From assembly GCF_036346855.1 (NCBI RefSeq), contig NZ_CP107841.1, positions 5,894,001 through 5,958,000 on the forward strand: 64,000 bases of DNA. Direction: 5' to 3'. A program made the translations under genes and the position numbers. The notes under the pieces are model-generated. The model ran no database searches. It had not been told where the DNA came from and saw only the letters and a list, made by a program, of their open reading frames with translations. Below, piece after piece: positions 44,715 to 55,700 of the stretch; the stretch's first letter is position 1; every line of letters begins with the position of its first letter. This stretch comes from Streptomyces europaeiscabiei. GTDB lineage: Bacteria; Actinomycetota; Actinomycetes; Streptomycetales; Streptomycetaceae.

Positions 44715-44743
44715 TTCGGAGCGCCCTGGAAACTGTGTAGACT
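44715..44743 (+). promoter_or_regulatory. Candidate promoter of tRNA-Thr
   Basis: TTCGGA (44715-44720) and TAGACT (44738-44743) are separated by exactly 17 bases, and the tRNA starts about 38 bases after the -10. This is the usual vegetative (HrdB-type) layout. Confidence 0.5.
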
Positions 44744-44781
44744 TACCGACGTTGCTGACCGCACCATGGTGTGGACAGCGC

Positions 44782-44858
44782 GCCGCCTTAGCTCAGATGG
44801 CCAGAGCAACGCACTCGTAATGCGTAGGTCTCGGGTTCGAATCCCGAAGGCGGCTCCA
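44782..44858 (+). tRNA. tRNA-Thr (anticodon CGT)
   Basis: Complete cloverleaf of 77 bases: acceptor GCCGCCT pairs with AGGCGGC, D arm TTAGCTCAGATGGCCAGAG, anticodon loop CTCGTAA with CGT at 44816-44818, T arm CGGGTTCGAATCCCG. CCA is encoded (44856-44858). The 3' half of tRNA genes is the common target of AICE integrases. A terminator follows at once. Confidence 0.97.
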
Positions 44859-44863
44859 TGGTG

Positions 44864-44893
44864 AACCCCAGGTCAAGCCTTTGACCTGGGGTT
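44864..44893 (+). terminator. tRNA-Thr terminator
   Basis: AACCCCAGGTCAA (44864-44876) pairs perfectly with TTGACCTGGGGTT (44881-44893), loop GCCT, followed by TCTTGTTTCT. It starts 6 bases after the encoded CCA. Confidence 0.92.
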
Positions 44894-44943
44894 TCTTGTT
44901 TCTGGTGACCTTGGAATTCGGGCCAATCGGGCACGTGTGGGCT

Positions 44944-44986
44944 GCGCATCGCAATGCGTGGGTCTGAGGTTTGCAGTCGGTGGCGG
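44944..44986 (+). pseudogene. Decayed copy of tRNA-Thr 3' half
   Basis: About 31 of 43 positions match tRNA-Thr 44811-44853, with the block AATGCGTgGGTCT nearly intact, lying just 86 bases after the tRNA. No 5' half exists, and the T stem no longer pairs well. It looks like an old attachment-site duplicate left by an element that used this tRNA (inference). Confidence 0.45.
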
Positions 44987-45204
44987 TCTTGCTCTGCAAG
45001 GCTGTGAACTGGTCTTTTGTGTCTTGTGGTCACTCTTCTTCGGGCTGTTCGAATTAGCGCGGTGGCCGTGTGGTGGCCGAGCGTGCAGACCGGCTCCCGG
45101 TTAACCGCGAGCTTGATGGTTCACAGGGGAACGGTGGTTGTGGCATCCCGACAGTGGGGGCGTGCTCTTTGGGCACTCCCAGGGGATGAGCCTGAACTTG
45201 GCTT

Positions 45205-45609
45205 TTACGTGTTGCGACTGCTGGATCCACGCGAACGGTCTCCGGGCGGACAGAGCGGTGGACAGCGGTGCGGGCAGCGGCCGAACCCCGCGATGAGGAC
45301 TGTCTTGTCTGACCTTGGCGACCGTGGGCCCGTTGTCTCCCTGGCGTAGGTGGTTTTGGGCGTTTCGGTAGAGTTGCTCTGCCCCGCTGTGGTCGACTCG
45401 AATCGGATGAACGGGCTCTCGAGTCCGTGTGCACCTCGGCCGTTAGGTACTTGGTCCTGGCGGACCTGTTCTGCGGCCTGGGCGTCGAGGCTGACGTAAC
45501 TGTCGGCCGCTGGGCTGAAGTCGGCGGCCCGGTCCACAGCCACCGCGTACCTGTCTCCACATGCCCCACTGCCTGGTATCTCGGCCGGGGCGGGCCGCCC
45601 GCTGGCCAT
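45205..45609 (-). pseudogene. Possible gene remnant, 134 codons
   Basis: Open frame starting MASGRPAPAEIPGSGACGDR with partly coding-like codon use in its first 65 codons (DAQAAEQVRQDQVP), then low-complexity Ser/Thr/Arg/Pro sequence. No ribosome site and no family were recognised. It may be a fragment of a lost accessory gene or chance. Low confidence. Confidence 0.2.
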
Positions 45610-46055
45610 GGCAGCGAGTAGGCAATAGCGGCCCTGCCAAAGGCGCGTCGCAGCCGCGATCTGCTCTGCGGAGATCCTGCGTCAGAGTCGGTGCTGCGCC
45701 GCCGGCTTCCCTGCCGCGTTTGCGCCCTGGTGTCGAGCGCGCCGCCGCGAGCCCGCACCCACCGCACCGTACGCGGCGGGTGCGGGCCACCGGCACCCAC
45801 CGCGTACGCCAATACACCCGGCCGTCGCCAACTGCTACCGAGCCGGAGTGTCCTGGCTATGACCCAACTATCCCTCCGGTCACGGTCTCCACAACAGGGG
45901 GGAACCCCGGGGTGTGTGGTGGCTGCTTGCTAGGCGGCGCGCCGTAAGCGGAGTGTGAGATGACCGTCACTGAACAATCTTGGTAAAGATCCCCCCACCA
46001 GTTACCCTCCCTTCGTTCAACAAATAATCAAAAAATAAAGAACGCAGGGGGGAAG

Positions 46056-49000
46056 GTGCGACCAACCAGTCGCAACAGAGCCGTGCGGGGGGCGATGACC
46101 GTCGCCTCGGCCGTGCTGGTACTGGCGGGCGGCATACAGGCCGTCCCGGTCCAGGCGGCGGGCATGGACACGGGGGGTTCCAGCACTCCGGCTGACGAGG
46201 GGGCGCGGGGCAAGGAGTTCTGGGAGGATGACGCGCTTCCGGCCGCCACACCCGAGCAACGCGCTTCTGAGAAGGCGGTCGCCTCCGGCAAAAGCGTGGA
46301 GATCGGCGAGTTGACGTCGTCGACCAGCCGGGTGGTAGCCAATCCCGACGGGACATTCACCGCCGAAACGGCGGCCTCGCCCGAGCGGGTCCTCAAGGCC
46401 GGTAAGTGGACTGATGTCGACACCACGCTCGTCACCCGCCCGGACGGCGGCCTCGCACCGCGCGCCGCCGAGAACATCCGCTTCTCCAGCGGCGGCACCG
46501 GCGAACCGCTGGCCCGGATGGTGACGGCCGGCAAGGAGTACGCGGTGTCGTCGCCGTGGGCGTTGCCGAAACCGGAGGTCGACGGCTCGTCGGCCGTGTA
46601 CCGGTCGGTGCTCCCCGACGTGGACCTCGCCGTGCAGGCCCACCCGGACGGATTTACGTACCACTTGGTGGTCCACAGCCGTGCGGCCGCAGCCAACTCG
46701 GCCCTGAAGAAGGTGAGTTTCCCGGTCGAGGCCGAGGGACTGTCCGTGCGCACGGACGACTCCGGCGCGGCCACCTTTGTCGACGGCTCGGGGCATGCCG
46801 TGATCTCCAGTGGGTCGGCTCTTATGTGGGACGCAGGCACGACCACTGCGAAGGCCGGCAGCGCGGCGCAGACCACCTCCACGGTTTCCGCGTTCGCCGC
46901 GGAAACCGCTGCCGATACCCTCGGCGCGAGTGCCCGGTCCCGTACGGCTGTCATGGACACAGACGTCACCAACGATGCCCTCTCCATCGTTCCGGATCAG
47001 GACTTCCTTGCCAGCAGCGCGACTTCGTACCCCGTCGTTCTCGATCCGCCGGCGGTCAAGGCGACCCTGACAGGGTGGACGGCTCTGTGGTCCAACTCGC
47101 CGGGCACCAGCCTCTGGAAGACCAAGCACGCGCTGGGCGTGGGCTACGACGCGTTCGTGGACAACAAGAAGTCGCGTTCGCTCTTCCAGTTCGACACCCG
47201 TAGGGTGGCCGGCAAGAAGATCGTGAACGCGACCTTCACGCCGTACGCGATCTGGTCTGCGAACTGTGTGAAGCACGACGTCGACCTCTATCGCACGAGC
47301 CAGATCTTCTCCTCGACGACGTGGAACGATCCCCCGAAGTGGCTTGCGAAGGTCGACACGGTCTCCGCTGCCAAGGGCCACTCCTCCGACTGCCCGGACG
47401 GAGACATCGAGTTCGACGCCACGGCGGCCGTCGCGCACACCGCGAAGGCGAAGGACACTCTCACCACACTTGGACTGCGGGCCGACGAGGGCGATCCGAT
47501 CGCGTGGAAGCAGTTCCTGTCTCCGCTGGACCCCGACGCCACGTCTTCCCGCAAGCCCCGGCTGTCGATCACCTACGTGACTCCGCCGAGCAGCAAGCCC
47601 TCATCGGTGAAGATGTCCGATCCCAAGGTCTCCTGCTCTGCTTCTTCCGCCCCGGCGCAGATTCGGGACACCACTCCGCGACTGACTGCGACACCGACAT
47701 CCAGTGACGCCTCCAACGCCTCGCTGCGCCCCAACTTCGAGTTGTACAAGGGCAGCAGCACCACGGAGACCTCGCTGAAGCCGTCCACGTGGACGGACAG
47801 CGGCACGGCCGGAACGGTGGTTCCGGCGGCGTTGGATCAATCGGTCACCTACAAGTTCCGCGCCCGTACCGAGTACAAGTACACCTGGCAGGGGGACTCC
47901 CACTCCCTGTTCGGGCCCTGGTCGAGCTACTGCTACTTCAAGGTGGACTCCAAGGGACCGCCGGTACCGAAGGTGTCCTCGACCGTGTACAAGGAGTGCG
48001 GCGGCACGATTTGTGAGGCCGCCGACCCGGAGCTGGGCAGCGTCGGCATGACCGCCGGCTTCAAGATCGACGCGGGTACCAGCGACGTACGCCGCTACGA
48101 CTGGTGGCTCAACGGGGCGAAGCTGGGCAGCAAGACGTTCACGGCCAACACCTCGACGTACGAGATCGAGGCAGCGCCCGACAAACGGCTCACCAACACC
48201 CTGCGGGTGCAGACCTACGACGGGGCGGGGAACCCGAGCGCCCACTACGACTACCTGTTCAAGGTGGCAAAGGGCTCGGATCCCGTGGCGAGCTGGAAAA
48301 TGGACGACGGCAGTGGCGCCACTGCCGCCGACAGTTCGGGCAAGAACCGGCCGCTGGCGCTGACCTCGGCGGCCTGGACGGACAAGGCACGGCTCGGTGG
48401 CGGACTGCGAGCCAACGGCACGAGCAGTGCGGGCTCCAGCAGCACATCAGTTCTGGACACCACCAACAGCTTCACCGTCTCCGCCTGGGCCCGGCTGACC
48501 GCGAAGGACCACATCTCCACCGTGGCCACACAGAGCGGGACCCGGATGGGTACCTTCCAGATCTACTACTCGCAGACGTATGACCGTTGGATCTTCAACC
48601 GGTACTCGGCCGACACTGACGATCCGACGATCGTCCGCGCGGTGTCCAAGAAGCCGCCGGTCGTGGGTGCGTGGACCCATCTGATGGGTGTGTACGACCA
48701 CAACAAGAAGCAGATCCGTCTGTATGTCAACGGACAGCTCCAGGCGACCGCGGAGTTCACCACTCCGTGGGCGGCGAAGGGCTCCTTCGAGGTCGGCCGC
48801 ATGAAGGGATCGGGTACGTACTCGTCCTGGTTCGAGGGCGACCTCGACCAGGTCCAGGTCTGGGACCGTGTGGTCTTCGGGAACGAGATGTGGTCGATCG
48901 CCAACACGCTGAACCCGGCGAACGGCAGGACAGAGCCCGCGCTTCTCGCCAACTGGGGCTTCGACGAGGCATCCGGCGCCACAGCGGCGGACGCCACCGG

Positions 49001-49655
49001 CCGGGGCAACGCGCTCCAACTCCAGACGGGCGCGGCCTTCGCCGCGACCGAGGATCCAGCCCACGGCAATGTCCTGGAACTCGACGCCGAGAAACTGGGC
49101 AGGGCCACCTCCACCGTCGCGCTGGACGAGTCCGGCAGCTTCAGTCTGGCCGGCTGGGTCAACCTGGCCGCCCAGTCGGCGCTTGACGACACCACCGTCG
49201 CGCATTCCCCGAGCGTCTTCTCGCACCCGGGTGCCGAGCGGAACTCGTTCCGTCTCTGGTACCGCCAGGAGGCGGGCCAGTCCATCGGTGACTGGAACTT
49301 CGGCCGGTACGAGACGGACGTTCTGGGCGGCCCCGCCGTCGCGGCTGTCTCGGACGAGGTCAACTCGCCCGGTGGCTGGGTGCACGTCGTCGCCGTCTTC
49401 GACGCGGTGAACAAGTCCATCCACCTCTATGTGTCCGGGCAACGGCAGGGCGACGAGGACGGCGTCCTGAGCGAGGAAGTCTTCCAGCCCACTGGCCCTC
49501 TGATGGTCGGCGGCGCACGTCGTCACGACAACGGAGAGTGGGGCAACGCCCTGCCCGGCCAGCTCGACGACCTGCGCGTGTACGCCGGTGTCCTGTCCGA
49601 CGACGAGATCACGCAGCTCGCGACGGTTGACGAGCCTCCGGTGCCCGTCGAATAA
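46056..49655 (+). CDS. Secreted LamG/DNRLRE-domain protein upstream of RHS toxin
   Basis: Secreted protein of 1199 residues with a Sec signal (residues 1-35, AVPVQAAGMD cleavage region). Middle region about 330-510 resembles a DNRLRE cell-wall-associated beta domain (SRSLFQFDTRRVAGKKIVNA). Two LamG/concanavalin-like jelly-roll domains follow: about 742-948 (VASWKMDDGSGATAADSSGK) and 965-1195 (LANWGFDEASGATAADATGR). Proteins of this build are often found directly before RHS-repeat genes in Streptomyces, and may help display, bind glycans or target the toxin (inference). GTG 46056 has GGGGGGAAG upstream. A 13-bp hairpin separates it from the RHS gene. Confidence 0.85.
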   Translation: MRPTSRNRAVRGAMTVASAVLVLAGGIQAVPVQAAGMDTGGSSTPADEGARGKEFWEDDALPAATPEQRASEKAVASGKSVEIGELTSSTSRVVANPDGTFTAETAASPERVLKAGKWTDVDTTLVTRPDGGLAPRAAENIRFSSGGTGEPLARMVTAGKEYAVSSPWALPKPEVDGSSAVYRSVLPDVDLAVQAHPDGFTYHLVVHSRAAAANSALKKVSFPVEAEGLSVRTDDSGAATFVDGSGHAVISSGSALMWDAGTTTAKAGSAAQTTSTVSAFAAETAADTLGASARSRTAVMDTDVTNDALSIVPDQDFLASSATSYPVVLDPPAVKATLTGWTALWSNSPGTSLWKTKHALGVGYDAFVDNKKSRSLFQFDTRRVAGKKIVNATFTPYAIWSANCVKHDVDLYRTSQIFSSTTWNDPPKWLAKVDTVSAAKGHSSDCPDGDIEFDATAAVAHTAKAKDTLTTLGLRADEGDPIAWKQFLSPLDPDATSSRKPRLSITYVTPPSSKPSSVKMSDPKVSCSASSAPAQIRDTTPRLTATPTSSDASNASLRPNFELYKGSSTTETSLKPSTWTDSGTAGTVVPAALDQSVTYKFRARTEYKYTWQGDSHSLFGPWSSYCYFKVDSKGPPVPKVSSTVYKECGGTICEAADPELGSVGMTAGFKIDAGTSDVRRYDWWLNGAKLGSKTFTANTSTYEIEAAPDKRLTNTLRVQTYDGAGNPSAHYDYLFKVAKGSDPVASWKMDDGSGATAADSSGKNRPLALTSAAWTDKARLGGGLRANGTSSAGSSSTSVLDTTNSFTVSAWARLTAKDHISTVATQSGTRMGTFQIYYSQTYDRWIFNRYSADTDDPTIVRAVSKKPPVVGAWTHLMGVYDHNKKQIRLYVNGQLQATAEFTTPWAAKGSFEVGRMKGSGTYSSWFEGDLDQVQVWDRVVFGNEMWSIANTLNPANGRTEPALLANWGFDEASGATAADATGRGNALQLQTGAAFAATEDPAHGNVLELDAEKLGRATSTVALDESGSFSLAGWVNLAAQSALDDTTVAHSPSVFSHPGAERNSFRLWYRQEAGQSIGDWNFGRYETDVLGGPAVAAVSDEVNSPGGWVHVVAVFDAVNKSIHLYVSGQRQGDEDGVLSEEVFQPTGPLMVGGARRHDNGEWGNALPGQLDDLRVYAGVLSDDEITQLATVDEPPVPVE

Positions 49656-49678
49656 CCCCTCCCTTCCTCCTCTCCAGC

Positions 49679-49707
49679 GGCGTACCGGGCCACGGGCCCG
49701 GTACGCC
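49679..49707 (+). terminator. Perfect 13-bp hairpin between LamG and RHS genes
   Basis: GGCGTACCGGGCC (49679-49691) pairs perfectly with 49695-49707, loop ACG, placed 24 bases after the LamG stop and 33 before the RHS start. It can act as terminator or as a readthrough-limiting or RNA-stabilising element. Confidence 0.75.
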
Positions 49708-49739
49708 CTCACAACTCAGAATCCAGGAGCACCCCCCAA

Positions 49740-52700
49740 GTGTTGTCCAGGAACAGCTCACTGCTGCCCAAAAGATGGGCATGGAGCAGAGCGAGCCGGC
49801 ATCGTCTGGCCGCCGTTGTCCTGCCCTTGTCATCAGCAGTCGTCGCTGGTCTGCTGAGTGCCGCACCGGCGCAGGCAGCCGCGGCGAACCGCGATCACAC
49901 CGCCCTGCAGAAGGCCAAGTACGGCAAGGCCGAGCGCTTCGACGCGAGGGTCACCAAGGTCAAGGACCCTACGGAGGCCGCTGCCCGCAGGACGCTCGCC
50001 AAGGCTCGCGCGAAGGTGACGTGGCCGGGGGCATCGGCAGTGACGGTCGATCTGCCGCCGGGGACCAGCAAGAAGTCGGTCAAGGCCGCCGGGCTGCCCA
50101 TCGCGCTCGCCCAGCCCAGTGGCAAGGCCGCCGGAGTCTCCAAGACCGCCGAGGCCCCCGATGAGGCCAAGGTCCGCGTTCTCGACCGGAAGACCACCGA
50201 CCAGCTCGGCATCGACGGCGTGGTCTTCACGGTCGCCCGCGCTGACGGCGACACCGGCGCCGCGAGCCTCGGCGCGTCGATCGACTACAGCTCCTTCGCC
50301 GACGCCTACAGCGGCAACTGGTCCTCACGCCTGCGTCTCGTCCAGCTCCCCGCGTGTGCCCTGACCACGCCGGAGAAGGCGGCGTGCCGTAAAACCATCC
50401 CGGTGGCGTCGGAGAACGACGGCGAGGCCGAGACGGTCACCGCACAGATCACCACGCCGAAGGCGACCACGCCCGGTACGAAGACCCGGACCGCGATGGC
50501 CGCCAAGCCCGCAGCCATGGTCATGGCCCTGTCCGCCGCGGCAGGCTCCGACCAGGGCACCTACGAGGCCACCCCGCTGGCGGCCTCCTCCACCTGGTCC
50601 GCAGGTGGCTCCAATGGTGACTTCACCTGGAACTACCCCTTCGAGACGCCGCCGACCCCGGCCGGCCCGGCGCCCAACCTGTCCATCGGCTACTCCGCGC
50701 AGAGCGTGGACGGCCGCACCTCCTCCACCAGCGCGCAGCCGTCCTGGATCGGCGAAGGCTTCGACCTGTCGACCTCGTACGTCGAGCGGGCGTACGGCAG
50801 TTGTGAGGACGACGGCCAGGACAAGAAGTACGACCAGTGCTGGAAGGAGGACAACGCCTCCCTCGTCCTCAACGGCAAGTCGACGCCCCTGGTGAAGGAG
50901 GGCGGCAAGTGGCGGCCCAAGAGCGACGACGGCGAGCGGATCGTCCACGACACCGGCGCCACCAACGGCGACGACGGTGACACCGGGGAGAACGGCGACA
51001 AGGGCGAGTTCTGGACGGTCACCTCGACCGACGGCACCCAGTACGTCTTCGGCAAGAACCGGCTGCCCGGCTGGAGTTCGGGCAAGGCCGAGACCAACTC
51101 GGTATGGACGCTCCCGGTCTTCGGCGACGACTCCGGCGAGCCCGGGTACTCCGCCGGCGACTCCTTCTCCGGCCGCGCCAAGACCCAGGCCTGGCGGTGG
51201 AACCTCGACTACGTCGTGGACCCGCACGGCAACGTCATGACGTACTGGTACGACAAGGAACTCAACCACTACGCCAAGAACGGCACCACCGGCAACGGCA
51301 CCGAGTACGTCCGCAACGGCTGGCTCAAGCGCATCGACTACGGCCAGCGCACCGACACGGTCTTCTCCACCACCCAGCCCGCCGCGGCCCGTGTGAAGTT
51401 CACGGTCGCCGAGCGCTGCCTGCCCGTCTCCGGCGGTGAGAGCTGCGGCTCGCTGACCTCCGCCAACCGCAATGCCTGGCCGGACGTCCCGTTCGACCAG
51501 ATCTGCGCCGCCGACAAGCCCTGCACCGACCAGCCCAGCCCGTCGTTCTTCACCCGCAAGCGCCTGACCGACGTCACCACTCAGGTGTACGACGGTTCCG
51601 GTACCGGCGCCGAGAGTGACTACCGCGCGGTCAACGTCTGGCACCTGGGGCAGACCTTCCCCGACCCGGGCGACGGCTCGGATGCCAGCCTGTGGCTGGA
51701 CTCCATCAAGCGCACCGGCAAGGTAGGCGGCGACGCCTCCCTGCCCTCGGTCACCTTCAGCGGCATCCAGCTGCACAACCGTGTCGACCGTACCGGTGAC
51801 GACGTCGCCCCCTTCATCAAGTGGCGAGTCCGTACGGTCACTTCGGAGATGGGCTCCAAGCTGACGGTGAACTACTCCGAGGAGGACTGCGTCGCCGGCA
51901 GCGACGTCCCCTCCAAGCTGGACGCGAACACCCGGCGGTGCTACCCGGTCAAGTGGATCCCACCGTCCAACCCGACACCGGGCACCGACCCCAAGCCGCG
52001 CACCGACTTCTTCCACAAGTACGTCGTCACCCAGGTCACCGAGTCCGACCCGACCGGCGACGCCCCGCTGAAGCAGACGGACTACACCTACAGCGGCGGC
52101 GGCGCGTGGGCGTACGACGACGAGTCGCCCATCACCCAGGCCAAATACCGCACCTGGGGCATCTGGCGCGGCTACCAGAAGGTGACCACGACCACCGGTG
52201 AACCTTCCGGCACCCAGTCGAAGTCCACATCCCTCTACTACCGGGGCATGGACGGCGACAAACAGTCCGACGACACCACCCGCAAGGAGACGGTCACCGA
52301 CTCAAAGGGTGTGGTGAAGACGGACGCGGAACAGTTCGCGGGCCAGCTGCGTGAACAGATCACCTACAACGGCGTGAACGGTCCCGAGGTCTCCGCGACC
52401 GTCAACACCCCCTGGTCCCGCACCACGGCCACCGACAAGCACTCCTACGGCACGGTCAACGCGTACATGGTCCGCACCGAGACCACGGTCTCCCGCACCG
52501 CGCTGTCGGGCGGCGGAGAGGTGACGGCGGCCAAGACGACGACGTACGACCCGACCAGCGGCCTGCCGCTGAAGGCGGAGACGGACGCGGCAGGGGAGAA
52601 GGACTGCACCGTCACGGAGTACGCCACCAACACCTCGGCGTGGATTCTCACCCTGCCCAAGCGGGTGGAGAAGGTGTCCACCGGATGTGCCGCGACCCCG

Positions 52701-55700
52701 AAGCGGACCGGGGATCCGAAGACGACCGACGTGATCTCGGATGTGCGGACGTCGTATGACGACCAGGACTGGGGGAAGTCGCCCACCAAGGGTGATGTGA
52801 CCCGTGTCGAGAGGGTGACTGGCTACGACGGTTCCACGGCCAAACTCCAGACCGTCAACACCACCAAATACGACGCGCTCGGCCGTGTGACGGACTCGTA
52901 CGACACCAAAAGCACCCGGGTCTCGCACATCGAGTACACCCCGGCCGCCGGAGGGCCGCTCACCAAGACCGTCGAGACCAACGCGCTCGACCACACCACT
53001 ACCAACGAGATCGCCCCTGACTGGGGAGTGCGTACCTCCACCACCGACCCCAACGGCAACCGCACAGAACTGGCGTACGACAGCTTTGGGCAGCTCACCG
53101 ATGTGTGGCTCGCCAACCGGGACCGCGCCGCCGGCCAGACGGCCAGCTACAAGTTCGAGTACAAGCTGCAGAACACGGCTGCGTCGTGGGTGGCGACCAA
53201 GTCCCTGAACAACGACGGCACCACATACCAGACCACCTACGAGATCTACGACGCACTGCTCAGGCTGCGGCAGACACAAGCACCCGCCGCGTCCGGCGCC
53301 GGGCGGATCATCACGGAGACCAAGCACGACACCCGTGGCCTGACTGTCGAAACGTCGACCGACTACGTCGACACCACCGCGCCCTCCGGCAAGCTCGCCA
53401 CGTTGCTCACGGCGGCGCCGACAGGTACGGAGACGGTGTTCGACGGCGCCGGGAGGGTGACGATCGAGAAGATCCTCACCAACGGCAAGGAGTTCTCGCG
53501 GATCAAGCACACCCATGACGGCGACTCCACGCTTGTGGAGCCCCCGGCGGGAGACGCGGCCGTCAAGGAGAAGGTCGATGCCCGGGGCCGTACGGTCGAG
53601 CGGCTGGAGTACGACGGCAACGCGGTCAGCACCAAGTTCGCCCGGTTCACCTACGGCTACGACCACGCCGACCGGCTGACCACGGTCAAGGACGACGATG
53701 CCAACACCTGGTCGTACGGTTACGACTTCCTGGGCCGCAAGGACAGCACCACGGACCCTGACGCCGGCGTAAGTTCGTCCGAGTACAACGACCTCGACCA
53801 GGTCGTTTCGACGACCGACGCACGGGACAAGTCGATCGGCCTCACCTATGACGTGCTCGGCCGCCCGACCGGTAGACTCGACGGCAAGGTGCCGGTGGTC
53901 AACGGCCAGCCCGCTCCCGAGGACTCCAAGTACCTGGCGCGTTGGACCTATGACTCCATCGCCAAGGGCGAGTTGACGTCGGCGATCAGATACGTCGGGG
54001 GCAAGGGCGGCAGCGTCTACGCCCAGACCAGCGCCAAGTACAGCAAGATCTACGAAGTCCTCAGCGAGCAGTACACGATCAGCAAGACCGAGGGGGCCCT
54101 GGCTGGTTCCAACGGAACCTGGACCATTGCCAACGCCTTCAACCTCGACGGCACACTGCAGAAGCGGACCATCCCCGCGATGGGAGGCCTCGCTCAGGAG
54201 GTGTTGACGTACGGCTACACCGAGCAGCGCATGCCCGACACCCTCCAGGGCCTGACCGGCATCGTCCAGAACACCGACTACCTGCCCGCCGGTGAGCAGA
54301 TCCGCACCACCCTCGGCGTCTCGCCCCTCGCGGACTGGACGGAGATCAACCGCAGCTACGAGACCGGCACCAAGCGCCTCGCGCGCCAGAGTGTGGTCTC
54401 CGAGACCCACACCGGCACGGACTCCGACGTCCACTACCGCTACGACACAGCCGGCAACCCCATCGAGGTCGAGGACAAGGCCACCAGCCCCAGCGACCGG
54501 CAGTGCTTCACCTATGACGGCTACCGCCGTCTGAAGACGGCCTGGACGACGACAGCCGACTGCGCCACCGCACCCGCCAAGACGAACGTCGGCGGCCCGG
54601 GACCGTACTGGCAGTCATTCACCTACGACAGCGCGGGCAACCGCAAGACGGCGACCGACCACCTGGCCGACGCCACCACCTCGTACACCTACAAGACGGC
54701 TGACCAGCCCCGCCCACACGCCCTTGCCTCCACCGAGACCAAGAAGACGGACGGCACGGTCACCGATACGACCAGCTACACCTACGACCCCGCCGGCAAC
54801 ACCGACATCCGGACGCTGGGTGGAAAGCCGCAGGACCTCGACTTCAATGCGGAGGGCAGCCTCGAGAAGGTCACCGAGGCGGACAAGACGACCACGGAGT
54901 ACCTGAACGACGCCGCCGGCAACCGGCTGATCCGCCGAGACACCACCGGCACCACGCTCTACCTGGGCGAAACCGAACTGAGGCTGGACAAGGCGAGTGC
55001 CAAGGTCGAGGCCACCCGCTACTACAGCCACAGCGGGCAGACCGTCGCGGTGCGCACCACGGCGGGTCTGACCTGGACCGCCGCCGACCACAACGGCACG
55101 GCGAGTGTGCAGGTGGACGCCGCCACCCAGACCGTCACCCGTCGCCAGATGAAGCCGTTCGGCGAGGACCGGGGCCAGGCCGCCAAGGCATGGGTGGGCG
55201 AGCGTGGCTTCGTCGGTGGCACCAAGGAGCCGACCGGTCTCACCCACCTCGGAGCACGCGAGTACGACCCGTCCACCGGGCGCTTCGTCAGTGTGGACCC
55301 GGTCATTGACCTCACCGACCCCCAACAGGTCAACGGCTACTCCTACAGCAGCAACAACCCGGTCACCTTCGCCGACCCCGACGGGAAATACCGCGCCTCC
55401 GAGATCGCCGTGATCGAGGCTGCTCGGCGCATCGCGGCGCGGGCCATCGCCGCAGCCGGAGCCTTCCTCGTCAGGCAGTCGGGTTCATCCGGTTCGGGTG
55501 GTATGTCATCCGCAGGGAGCGCCAACTACGCCTCATCAGGCAGCAGTTCGTGCATGCCGCCCAGAATCTGCGGCAACGTCGAACCAGCGGACCCCAGATC
55601 TGTGGGTAGCTGGAAGGACGTTGCGGGAGGCATCGGGGACTTCTTCGCCGAGAGCGCGGATGTGGCCGAGTACGCCACCGAGCCCTGGTGCTGGAGCGGC

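Larger units (their letters stand above)
44859..46055. other. Decayed junction DNA between core and accessory region
   Basis: About 1.2 kb. It holds the tRNA terminator, a degraded tRNA 3' half (44944-44986), one possible gene remnant (45205-45609) and an unusually AT-rich 100 bases just before the LamG gene (AATAATCAAAAAATAAAGAA near 46022-46041). No intact gene is recognised. The mixed codon bias suggests a scar of earlier insertions and deletions. Confidence 0.55.

Noticed and set aside
44944..44986. A second functional tRNA
   Set aside because: Only the 3' half is similar; there is no D arm or 5' acceptor strand and the T stem is broken.
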